Origin: Victivallales bacterium
Lineage (GTDB): Bacteria > Verrucomicrobiota > Lentisphaeria > Oligosphaerales > Oligosphaeraceae
Assembly (NCBI GenBank): GCA_017548425.1
Contig: JAFZAB010000131.1
Span: forward strand, 1-57,302
Direction of reading: 5' to 3'
DNA length: 57,302 nt
Under the pieces are notes generated by a model that saw only the letters and a list, made by a program, of their open reading frames with translations, did not search any database and was not told the DNA's origin. Positions 42,360-52,400 of this stretch are shown piece by piece. The position numbers were made by a program, and so were the translations under genes. Each line of letters starts with the position of its first letter. Position 1 is the first letter of the stretch.

Positions 42360-44549
42360 TTTTTTACATTACAGCATTCCGCAAGCGCGGAAAAAGAAGA
42401 AAGGTTTAAGAAAATGGCATTTGAAAGAACATTTGGTAATTGGTCCGTCGGATATGAAGAGAGCAAATCGCGTCTGTCGTTGCGACGTCAGGACGCGTCG
42501 ATTGACGTGTCGCTTGGCCTCTCGATGTCGGTCGGCGATCAGTCATGGAGTGTGAAAGAACCGATGGACGCCGCGACAGGGCGGTTGGCATTGGTCGCTC
42601 CGGACAATAGCGTGCAGGGCTATCTGACGTTTTCGGCGGACGGCGGTCGTCTGGAAGTCCGTGCGATTCACCGCACAGCGCAATTCTACGCGGGCGTGGT
42701 GTCGTTTTCGGGCACGGTTTTCATGCGCGGCGCGTTTGCGTGCCGCGTGTCGGCTCCGGAAAAAATCCATGTCGTGCAGATGGGCAGCGGAGCGACGGAT
42801 AGTCTGTCGAACGACGCGTTGTTCGACCGTGAGAACGACCGTTGCCTCGCGTTTTCAGGCGCGGACAAACTGACGTTGAAAACAGTGAACGACGGCGAAT
42901 TCGCCATCAGCGGCGAACTGCCGTTGACGCGCGCCGCGAACGCGGGGCTCGTCATCGATTTGTCTGATCATTATTATAAAGACCGCTATGTTCCGTACTA
43001 CCAGCCGATCGACCGCAAGCGTTGTCCGTCTCCGCCGACGGGCTGGATGTCGTGGAACGTCTATTTTGACCAAGCGGGTGCGGCGGAGAATCTGGCGGAA
43101 GCGCGGATTGGCGCTAAAGAGTTGAAGCCGTTTGGCATGGAATATTGGTCGATTGAATCATGGCAGGGCGATTCGGACAAACTGCCTGTTTCGAAATTCG
43201 ACAATTTGAGTCTGAAGGCGCATAAGACGCAGTTCCCGGAAGGCATGGCGAAACTGGCGGACGATATCCGCGAGATCGGTTTCAAGCCGGGCATCTGGAC
43301 GGCGCCGTTCGGAACAGGCAGCCAAGAGTTCTACGAAGCGCATAAAGATTGGTTCCTCCATGGAGAGGACGGCCAGCCGTTGCACACGTGGAACGGCGTC
43401 TATACGATTGATCCGTCCAATGACGAAGTCATCGCCTATCTGCGTGACATCCATCGCAAGATGGCGCAGGAGTGGGGCTATGAATTCTTCAAGATCGACG
43501 GCATGTCCGGCCGCGGGCCAGGCTACTGCGCGCACTTCTTTGAACGGCCGGAAGTTCGTGCGCGGTTCAAGAATCCGAACTGCCCGAATCCGTTCGAACG
43601 CTGTGTGAACGCTTTCCGCGAAGGCATCGGCCCGATGCGTGTCTTTTTGGCCTGCCAAGGCCATTACACAGGGCCGGAGGCAGGGCTCGCGGATGCGTCG
43701 CGAATCGGCGGCGACATTGTCGCGCCGAACACGAATTCCAACTGGAACAACATCATGAGCCAGGCAAGAGCGACGTTGAACCAATTGTTCGTCCATAACA
43801 TCGTCTTCTACATGGATCCGGATACGCTGTTGGTCGGCGACTATCATCCGCTGGAAGAGGCGCGTGTGACGGCGACGGTCGTCGCGCTGCCAGGCCAGAT
43901 GATGTTCGCGGGAGACAAATTGGCGGAATTGGCTCCGGAGCGGATGCGGATGTTGCAGCAGGCCTTGCCGGTCTGCGATGTCCATCCGATGAACATGTAT
44001 CCTGTGTTCGAAATGGCTCCCGTGTGGGATTTGAAGGTGAAGCGTCCGTTCGGCGAATGGGACGTCGTCGCGCTGTTCAACTGGAGCGACGAAGAGAAAG
44101 AAGTCGGCTTCAAATTTGAAGAGCTTGGTCTGGATGCAAGCAAATTCTATGCGATCTATGAATTCTGGACCGACGAATTCCAAGACATTTACGAAGAGGA
44201 ATTCAGCATGACCATTCCGCCGCACGCCGTGCGGCTGCTGGCGGTCCATGAAGAGCAGGCCAGGCCGCAGTTCCTGTCGTCGGATCGTCATCTGACGCAA
44301 GGCGCTGTCGATCTGGAGGATTTGTCATGGGATGCGAAGAAGAAGGAATTGACAGGCCGCGTCAAATTGGTCGGTGGCCATCCGACGCAGTTGGCGTTCC
44401 TGCTTTCCGATAACTTTGCGTTGCAGAAGGTTAGCGTGAAAGATGCGGAGATGGCGCTGAAAGTCGATCACGACGGCGTCCTGCGCGTCACGTTGTCATC
44501 CGCAAAGGATATTTCCGCCGAGTTCCATGTGAAAGTAGAGGACAAATAG
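42285..44549 (+). CDS. clan GH-D alpha-galactosidase-like glycosidase
   Basis: 754 residues from ATG 42285. GWMSWNVYFDQAG opens the barrel; EFFKIDG carries nucleophile Asp405; ADASRIGGDI carries acid/base Asp477, the order seen in GH27/GH36. N-terminal ~220 residues are a beta-sandwich, and a C-terminal beta domain ends the protein. Start is ambiguous: from 42285 a signal peptide is predicted (basic n-region, FLICQVFLFCFFTL, cleavage after SASA) but with no good ribosome site; ATG 42414 has AAAGG 9 nt upstream and would give a cytosolic enzyme. D-lyxose isomerase follows after 31 nt. GH27 vs GH36 not decided. Confidence 0.82.
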   Translation: MTKLDKHDKTRQYRHFLICQVFLFCFFTLQHSASAEKEERFKKMAFERTFGNWSVGYEESKSRLSLRRQDASIDVSLGLSMSVGDQSWSVKEPMDAATGRLALVAPDNSVQGYLTFSADGGRLEVRAIHRTAQFYAGVVSFSGTVFMRGAFACRVSAPEKIHVVQMGSGATDSLSNDALFDRENDRCLAFSGADKLTLKTVNDGEFAISGELPLTRAANAGLVIDLSDHYYKDRYVPYYQPIDRKRCPSPPTGWMSWNVYFDQAGAAENLAEARIGAKELKPFGMEYWSIESWQGDSDKLPVSKFDNLSLKAHKTQFPEGMAKLADDIREIGFKPGIWTAPFGTGSQEFYEAHKDWFLHGEDGQPLHTWNGVYTIDPSNDEVIAYLRDIHRKMAQEWGYEFFKIDGMSGRGPGYCAHFFERPEVRARFKNPNCPNPFERCVNAFREGIGPMRVFLACQGHYTGPEAGLADASRIGGDIVAPNTNSNWNNIMSQARATLNQLFVHNIVFYMDPDTLLVGDYHPLEEARVTATVVALPGQMMFAGDKLAELAPERMRMLQQALPVCDVHPMNMYPVFEMAPVWDLKVKRPFGEWDVVALFNWSDEEKEVGFKFEELGLDASKFYAIYEFWTDEFQDIYEEEFSMTIPPHAVRLLAVHEEQARPQFLSSDRHLTQGAVDLEDLSWDAKKKELTGRVKLVGGHPTQLAFLLSDNFALQKVSVKDAEMALKVDHDGVLRVTLSSAKDISAEFHVKVEDK

Positions 44550-44580
44550 GTAAATAGAATAAAGCAACGGAGCGAAAAGA

Positions 44581-45270
44581 ATGAAACGTTCGGAAATCAA
44601 CCAGTATATTCGTGAAGCGGAAGCATTTCTGGCTGCCAACAAATTCAAACTGCCGCCATATGCCGCTTGGACGTTGGAGCAGTGGAAAGAACATAAGGCG
44701 AAAGGCGACATCGAATCCATCATCGACTGCGGTCTCGGCTGGGATGTGACGGATTTCGGTTTTGAAGACTACATGAAAATCGGTCTCTTCCTGTTCACGA
44801 TTCGTAATGGCGTGCAGCACAGTGAGAAATATCCGAAACCCTACGCGGAAAAGATCATGATTGTTCGTGAAAAACAGGTGACGCCGTTCCACTACCATCG
44901 CTTCAAGATGGAAGACATCATCAACCGCGGCGGCGGCCGTCTGGCCTTCCGCCTCTATAACAGCACGCCTGACAACAAGTTAGCGGATACGCCCGTGACC
45001 ATTTATCGCGATGGTGTGAAATACGTCATTCCCGCTGGCGAAGTCTTCGACATCGGCAACGGCGAAAGCGTGACGTTGACGCAGGGCGTCTTTCATGAAT
45101 TCTGGGGCGTTGAAGGAACGGGTCTGGTAATGGTTGGCGAAGTGTCCGTCGTAAACGACGACCACAACGACAACATCTTCCTGGAGGCTCCGAAGCGCTT
45201 CCCGAGCATTGAAGAGGACGAAGCCCCTTATCGCCTGCTGTGCAGCGACTACGACAAATTCCTGAAGTAG
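44581..45270 (+). CDS. D-lyxose ketol-isomerase (D-lyxose/D-mannose isomerase)
   Basis: 229 residues, the usual length of this cupin-fold family (formerly DUF1498). Interconverts D-lyxose and D-xylulose, and often D-mannose and D-fructose, using a divalent metal. Metal ligands visible: PFHYHRFKMEDI and HEFWG; family-typical EVSVVNDDHNDN near the end. GGAG 9 nt before ATG. Co-transcribed with the alpha-galactosidase, which suggests use of the released sugars. Confidence 0.9.
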   Translation: MKRSEINQYIREAEAFLAANKFKLPPYAAWTLEQWKEHKAKGDIESIIDCGLGWDVTDFGFEDYMKIGLFLFTIRNGVQHSEKYPKPYAEKIMIVREKQVTPFHYHRFKMEDIINRGGGRLAFRLYNSTPDNKLADTPVTIYRDGVKYVIPAGEVFDIGNGESVTLTQGVFHEFWGVEGTGLVMVGEVSVVNDDHNDNIFLEAPKRFPSIEEDEAPYRLLCSDYDKFLK

Positions 45271-45289
45271 TCTGAGCTCTTTCCATCGC

Positions 45290-45330
45290 GGGGCTGTTGC
45301 TTCCTCTTCGTGAGTTCTTGCAACAGCCCC
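45290..45330 (+). terminator. terminator after the isomerase
   Basis: Perfect 11-bp inverted repeat GGGGCTGTTGC/GCAACAGCCCC (45290-45300, 45320-45330), followed by ATGTTTTTG. The 19-nt loop is larger than usual. Confidence 0.65.
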
Positions 45331-45509
45331 ATGTTTTTGATGATGGGGTGTTTGTGTAATCGGCCACACTGGAGTGCGACCCTCCCGGTTTGAAAATTTT
45401 CATTTCCATGATTGCAAATGCCCCATGTAAGGCTTAATATAATGTTTTTCATGTCGTTCTGCCCATAAGGGACAGAGCAACCACCAACAACTAGGAATCA
45501 TCATGAAGC

Positions 45510-45546
45510 CAAAGTAGGCGTTTCATGTTTTGAAACGCCTACTTTG
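45510..45546 (+). promoter_or_regulatory. strong leader hairpin before the DUF3467-like gene
   Basis: Perfect 16-bp stem (45510-45525 with 45531-45546, CAAAGTAGGCGTTTCA / TGAAACGCCTACTTTG), loop TGTTT, ending 36 nt before the start codon. No T run follows, so it is not a standard terminator. An AT-rich TTAATATAATG (about 45435-45445) could be the upstream -10. It may stabilise or regulate the mRNA. Confidence 0.55.
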
Positions 45547-45582
45547 CATGGTGTTTCCAAAAAAATCACAGGAGAAACGATA

Positions 45583-45825
45583 ATGGCAGACAAGAAAGAA
45601 ATTTTCGCGGACGGCATCGGTCAGATCCATTTCGCAGGCGGCATGGTCCGCTTCGACTTCGTCACGCTTCAACCGCAGCCGGAAGGCAAGGAGCCCGTTC
45701 CGGAGGCCAATGTCCGCGTCATCATGCCGCCGCAGGGCTTCCTCGCGGCTTTCGATTCCATGCAGCAGCTCATCAACAAGCTCGTCGAGGCTGGCGTGCT
45801 GAAGAAGAACGAGAATGCCAAGTAA
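45583..45825 (+). CDS. small DUF3467-like protein
   Basis: 80 residues, cytosolic. IGQIHFAGGMVRFDF followed by VRVIMPPQGFLAAFDSMQQLI resembles DUF3467 proteins (a beta-hairpin ending in a phenylalanine-rich FDF, then V-M-P/S-P and a helix). Function of that family is unknown. ATG 45583 has AGGAG 9 nt upstream; the longer frame to 45544 runs into the hairpin. Alone between terminator-like hairpins, so probably monocistronic. Confidence 0.65.
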   Translation: MADKKEIFADGIGQIHFAGGMVRFDFVTLQPQPEGKEPVPEANVRVIMPPQGFLAAFDSMQQLINKLVEAGVLKKNENAK

Positions 45826-45840
45826 CACAGCGTCCCGCCG

Positions 45841-45874
45841 TCGGGCAGATGCGCAAGCATTCGCATCTGCCCGA
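45841..45874 (+). terminator. hairpin after the DUF3467-like gene
   Basis: 13-bp inverted repeat TCGGGCAGATGCG/CGCATCTGCCCGA (45841-45853, 45862-45874) 15 nt after the stop. No T tract, so efficiency unclear. Confidence 0.55.
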
Positions 45875-46429
45875 ATAGAACCAAACAATGAGACATTCAC
45901 CCGAATGTTACATGAAAAATGATTAAAAAAAGGCTGATTTCTATATAAATCATTATATTATTGAAAATTGGCTTGAAAAAGAGAAAAAATAGTATTATTC
46001 TTTACACATAAAATCAGTTTATGATACATCTCTAATGGTGGCTACCATGGGGAAAGTACATGAAAAAAGTTGATCTTAGGTGAATACGATGATAATTTCA
46101 GATTAAAATACTCATTAAAGAAAAACAGGGGCGGCGGAAGAAGGAATCGCGATTTTTTTCTGAAAAAAGTGTGGATTGAGCACAAAAATGCTCTTGGTTA
46201 GAGGAAGGCAGCGTGGTGTCTGCCCGCAACGTCCATCTGGAGAAATCCGTCGCTGAAAGCATCGAGCAGACTAGAGGCACGGCCCCCAAAACAAAACGCC
46301 CCATTTTCAAGTGACCGACCCACTGAAAAACTGAATCCGATTTGTATGGTTTTAGAGTAACCAGCACTGTCAGGCAGTTTTGAACTTGGTTTCGAAACTC
46401 AATGACACCAAAGTAGAGGCTTACATATC
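45875..46429. other. AT-rich leader region of the giant gene
   Basis: About 550 bases without a convincing gene. The first 200 are strongly AT-rich and may hold promoters. From 46195 the composition becomes mixed, with a short GGCAG/CTGCC hairpin near 46210-46227. I see no known riboswitch. An 89-codon minus-strand frame (46098-46367) has no recognisable sequence or ribosome site and is not called. Confidence 0.5.
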
Positions 46430-49400
46430 ATGTCAACATTTGAGATTTACCGCTACTACAATGAATACACAGCAGGAGGCCAATCGCACGTTATTGATGT
46501 AACAGGAAGAAACGATTTCTACTGGACTGGCGGCTTCGATTACTGGACCTACGATGAAAATGACCACCTATATTACAAGTGGAGATATAGGATGGACAAC
46601 TGGGGCAATATTGTCATTAGCGAGATAAATATGGATGTTGACGCGCCGACAATTTTCGCAGGTGACGACGCCATCATCGCAAACAACTATTCCTCCTACG
46701 GCTATGAATACATCTATGCGGACAAGGCTGTCGCTCTGGAATCCCTTTCCGTCGAGGATGGCGCCGAATTCCGTGTTTATGCAGAATTGAAATCAACGAA
46801 CATTGACATTGCGGGCGAACTATACGTACAGGGCACCACAAAAACGAATTCCATGACCGTCACAGGAAGCGCCTGGTTCGGTGACGGGACACTCATTGCC
46901 GATGGCACTGAAAACGCCATGCTGGAAGGAACTGGAACTATTGTATTTCTGAACAACTGCAGCCTGGGCGCCAACATAGAATCCACAGATAAATTCACCA
47001 TAGGAGAAGGTCTTACGCTTGTGACAGCGGTGGCATACGGCGGGCGCGACACCGTCTTCTATGCTGACATCGTGAACAACGGAAGCATCATTTCCGTTGG
47101 AAGAAACCTGAATGTAACTGGCCAGGCCGATGGGCTTCTGGAATTGAAGAACCACAACCTGATCGAGGCGGGTGAATCCACGATAAAACTTTCCTACGTC
47201 AAACTAGACAATACGGCTAGCGCAAGGCTGAATGCCTCAGGCGCGAATCTGTATTTCGGCGAAGGCACGCAAGTCACAAACGGCATATTGACAGGCGCAT
47301 ATCTGAATGTCAGCGGGACCACGCAGATGAGCGGCGTGACCGTGGACGCGGACGGGGCCATGGCAGTCGGAAGCGTCCTGACGCTGAAGGACAGTTTCAC
47401 CGTGAACGGGACTGTGCAGGCCTCCGATGGCTCGCTGGTCGCAGCAGGGACAGCCGAACTTGGTGGAAGCGGAACCATTACATTCCTGAGCAACAGCAGC
47501 CTGGGCGACAGCAATTATGAATCGGGTGCATTCACAATCGGCGAGAACCTGACGCTCAAGACAGGTGTGGCATACGGCGGGCTCGATGCCAAGTTCTATG
47601 CGGACATCGTGAACAACGGAAGCATCATTTCCAATGGAAGGAACCTGAATGTCACTGGGCAATCCTCGGAAAACCTTCTTGAATTGAAGAACAACAATCT
47701 GATTGAGACACGTTCCTCCACGATGAAGCTTGCCAACGTGAAGTTGGACAACGCGGTTGACGCCAGGCTGAATGCTTCGGGCGAGAATCTGTATTTCGGC
47801 GAAGGCACGCAAGTCACAAACGGCATACTGACAGGCGAATATCTATATGTCAGCGGCGCCACGCGGATGAGCGGCGTGACTGTGGACGCGGAAGGAACCA
47901 TGGCAGTCGGAAGCGTCCTGACTCTGAAGGACAGTTTCACCGTGAACGGGACGGTGCAGGCCTCCAATGGCTCCCTGGTGGCATCAGGGGCAGCCGAACT
48001 TGGTGGGAGCGGAACCATTACATTCCTGAACAGCAGTAGCCTGGGCGACAGCAGCTATGCCTCGGGTGCATTCACAATCGGTGAGAACCTGACGCTCAAG
48101 TCAAAAGTGGCATACGGCGGGAACGATGCCGTGTTCTACGCGGATATCGTGAACAACGGGACCATCCTTTCCGATGGAAGAAACCTGAATGTCAGGGGAC
48201 AATCAGAAAATAACCGTCTTAGGCTTGAAAACAACGGATTGATAAGCATCGGGCTAAGCCCCTCCACCTTGAGATTATCAAACGTGGCGCTTGACAACAC
48301 CCGTGGCATTGTGCAGGGGCAGCGCGACACGATTGAAATCAAGAACAGCACGGTAAACGGCGGTCTTCTGACGGGGAACACCATCCGTTTTTCCAGCAGC
48401 AACAGCATTTCCACAGTGACAATCACTGGCTCATCCAAGGTTTCCGTGGCGAATGGCGACCTTTCCGTGGAAGACACGATAACCTTGAATGGAAAAATGG
48501 AAGTTTCAGAGGCGCAGCTACTTAATTCCAATACGGAACAGGCAAGCAAGATAGAAGGCATGGGAACAGTCGTTTTCCTGAAAAACAGCAGTCTGGGCGA
48601 CACGAATTACACATCAGGGGCATTCACCATAGGGGAGAACCTGACGCTCAAGACATCTGTGGCATACGGCGGCAACGATCCACGCTTCTATGCGGACATC
48701 GTGAACAAAGGAAGCATCCTTTCCGACGGGAGAACATTGTATATAACTGGGCAGTCCTCTGAAAATCTTCTGGAACTGGACAACAGCAATCTGCTTGAGA
48801 CCCGCTCGTCACAGATGAACCTTGCCAATGTCAGGCTTGCCAACACAAGCGAGGCCAGGCTGAATGCCTCAGGCGCGAATATGAATTTCGGCACAGGCAC
48901 GCAAATCACAGACGGCATACTGACTGGCGAGTATCTGAATGTGACTGGAGCGACGTGGATGACTGGCGTCACAGTGGACGCCGAGGGAATCATGAATGTG
49001 GGAAACGTCTTGACACTAAAAGACACATTCACCGTGGAAGGGACGGTGCAGGCTTCAGACGGCACACTGGTGGCAGAGGGGACAAACACAGAACTGCAGG
49101 GAAGCGGAACACTTTCATTCCTGAGTAATTGCAGCCTGGGCGACAACGCTTATACATCGGGGACATTCACAATAGGGAAGAACCTGACGCTCAAGACATC
49201 TGTGGCATACGGCGGCAACGATCCACGCTTCTATGCGGACATTGTTAACAATGGAAGCATCATTTCCGATGGAAGGACATTGTATGTCACCGGGCAGACG
49301 GACAGGAAACTGGCATTGTCGAACAAGGGAACCATAGAAGCGAAAAGCACCCGCATCAAATTCACGCAGGTGGAAATGGACAATTCAGGCGGTGTCCTGG

Positions 49401-52400
49401 ACGGTGGCGAATACGGCCTCTATTTCAATGATTCGCGCTTGTCTGGGTCAAACATGAGCATTTCAGGGTATCTTGATTTCAACTCCACATCAAATATCCT
49501 GCTGGAGCAACTTGTTCTGGACGGGGCGACGCTGTCGCTTAGCGGAAGCGCAGTCATTTCCGACCTCAGTGGCAAGGGCGGAACAATTGCCGTGCAGAAC
49601 GGAGGAAGCCTGTCTCTCAACGATGCCAAATTCACTGAAAACACCAACATTGTCAACAATGGAGGCGCTTTGACGCTGAGCGGTCTTTGCGGTTTCTACA
49701 CCCTGAATCTGAAAAACACCCAGAACGCGACGCTGACAGGCAATGACTTTACAAATGCTACGCTCCAGTTCTCTGGGAACAATGCGATTGACCTGTCTGG
49801 AAACTATTGGAACGGGCTCTCCGACGTGGAGGAAATCAGAAGCAAATGGAATCTTGGCAGCAATGTGGTCATAAACGACGTGCTTGACATTGCACCTGGT
49901 AAATTCTACCTGATGGGAGACAATCTGAATTCATCATACCTGCCAAATGGAAAGGACTTGGAACTTGTCTTCTCGCGGGCGCCTGAAACCGCCACATTGG
50001 AAGGAAACATATTCATCGAGGAGAACGCCACTGGCAGGACGCTTCAACTCACGGCGAACGACTGGTCCCTGGAAGGTTCGGTATTGACTGTGAACGCCTC
50101 GGTCTTTGATTCAAAACGGAACTGGAGCATCCGCCTGGGCGAAGGGATAAAAGACTTGTCCGGAAACACGCTTCCCGCCTCGGACAGGGAAGGCCGTGAC
50201 GTCATCATAGACAATTCAGGATGCTCTGTGGCGGACGTCAGCCTGAAAGGCGTCTGCAATCCAGGAAACACTGGGCTGACGGAAATGATTGTGACTTTCA
50301 CGGGGAACATCGATCCGGCGACGCTGGTGGATGCAGTCACCATCGTCGGGCCAAACGACGATAGCATCAAGCCTGTTTCAGCGGAACTTCTCACCTCAAG
50401 CATAGCAAAAATCCATCTGCAGCCACTGACCGCTACTGGAAAATACACGGTACACGTGAATGAGACGGCGGCGGATTTCGCAGGCAATGCCCTGAATGCA
50501 GCCTGGCAGAGCGAGTTTGAAATCAACACGGTAAATTTGGAGGCGGAAATTACCTCGTCTCCTTCACAGGCATTCTCAGGACAGAGCATTGATGTGACCT
50601 GGGAGACATCCAATGCAGAGGGGGCGGCATTTGCCTCCGAGTGGAGCGACGGCATCTACCTGTCTGTGGATGACAAATGGGACATAAACGACACTCGCAT
50701 CGGCACTCTTCGCCATGCTGGATTGGAAGCGGGGCAGACCATTTCAAGCACGCTGCCAGTCATGGTCAATGCAAGTGAAGGCAATTATTATCTGCTGGTT
50801 CGTCCTGACGACCAATTTGAATTGGGCTCGGGTGGCACGCCACGAAGCATAGCCGCACGGAAAATCACCTTGTCGACGCAGGAACTTCATGCAGGTGAGG
50901 CGGGGCTCTGCCAGTGTGAGAGCGAATCTTTCTTCTACTACAAAGTTACGCAGGACGCAAACTCCACATTGAATTTGAACTGGAACTTCAATAACAGCCA
51001 GATGGTGGCTTCCATCGCTGAAATGTACGTTTCATACGATGAAATGCCGACATTCAATAGAAACGACTATTTCCTGCAAGGAACTAGAAATGACTCGCTG
51101 AGCCTGACACTACCAGCCACCTCGGTTCAGCGCACTGCATACATCATGATTCACACGTCAACGGCCGGCACCACATCTGGCACGCTAAACGTAAGTGACG
51201 TTCCATTGAGCATTACAAAGGTGCTGGGTGAGCGCAGCAACGACACGGATTCCACCATTGTTGTGACAGGTGTGGATTTCACGCCAGACATGACCGTCAC
51301 GCTGAAGGATGCAAACGGAAACACATACACACCCAATGAAGTTACATTCATCAACTCCAACAAGGTCGCCTTGCTTTTCGAGGCAAACACGCTTCCAGCG
51401 GGAACATACGCCATTTCCGCCGATGCGAACGGCGAGCACGCTGAACTCGAGGATGCCCTCACCATCACGCAAAAATCCGATGTGCAGATATCCGTCTCCA
51501 TTGACGCGCCTGCACGGATTGGCTACCACATGATTTCCACAATTCCAGTCACTGTGACCGCATCTGGACAAGGTGACACCGACAGCCCCTTGATTGTGGT
51601 GGTGCCGTACATTGCCGTTCCAGACAGCAACGGCGGCTCCACGCTCTCGGCAGGCGGCATTCTCACCACCGACAAGACAAAAGTCAATTACGGATTCTGG
51701 ACTTCCACAATGCCGGAAGGCTTCTCGCATGCGGTGGTTTTCTCTGCATCTGGAACACAGGCAGGGCGTTTTTCGGCAGGGGAATCTGTTCAATGCGATG
51801 TATATTACACAGGCTGGGTGCAGCCATGGGATATGTCCTACCCCTCCATACAATGGTCCTACGCTGTCATCACGCCAGAAGACACCACGCCAATTGATTG
51901 GAACGCCATCTTTGAAGACGGGGACATGGACCCCGCGCTGAAAGAATATCTTGCAAGCGCTATGGCCAAGTCAATCGGCGCAACATTTGGCGACTATGTA
52001 AGGGTAAGCAATCGGAATCTCGTCGCCATGTCAAATGCAGGCATTCAAGAGCCAAACACCATTGCCCTTGAAACACTGCGCGCCATTGGATACAATTCGC
52101 CACTGCGCATCCTGGCATCGGAAAAAAGCAGCACCGACCTGTCAGTGGGCAAACTTGCGCTAAGCGTGGAACGCAACTGCCGCAGCGACCTGGTCTCGCG
52201 CTATGAGGCAGGTTCTTTTGGATACAATTGGACCTGCAACTGGGATGCCAGCCTTTCAATCGAATCAACGGGCGACATCACCGCATATTTCGGTGGCTCG
52301 GCAAGGACATACAAGAAGGGCTTTGACGGATTGCTGAGGAACAATGATGGCGACGGCTCCACTTTGAAGGCATATTACGGCAAGTATATACTGACCGAAA

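Noticed and set aside
43158..44300. 380-codon minus-strand frame across the alpha-galactosidase
   Set aside because: Shadow of the clan GH-D gene, which has catalytic motifs; the antisense protein has none.
46098..46367. 89-codon minus-strand frame upstream of the giant gene
   Set aside because: No ribosome site and no recognisable sequence.
45290..46429. tRNA or other structured RNA gene in the intergenic gaps
   Set aside because: Hairpins are simple inverted repeats; no cloverleaf, CCA end or T-loop sequence seen.
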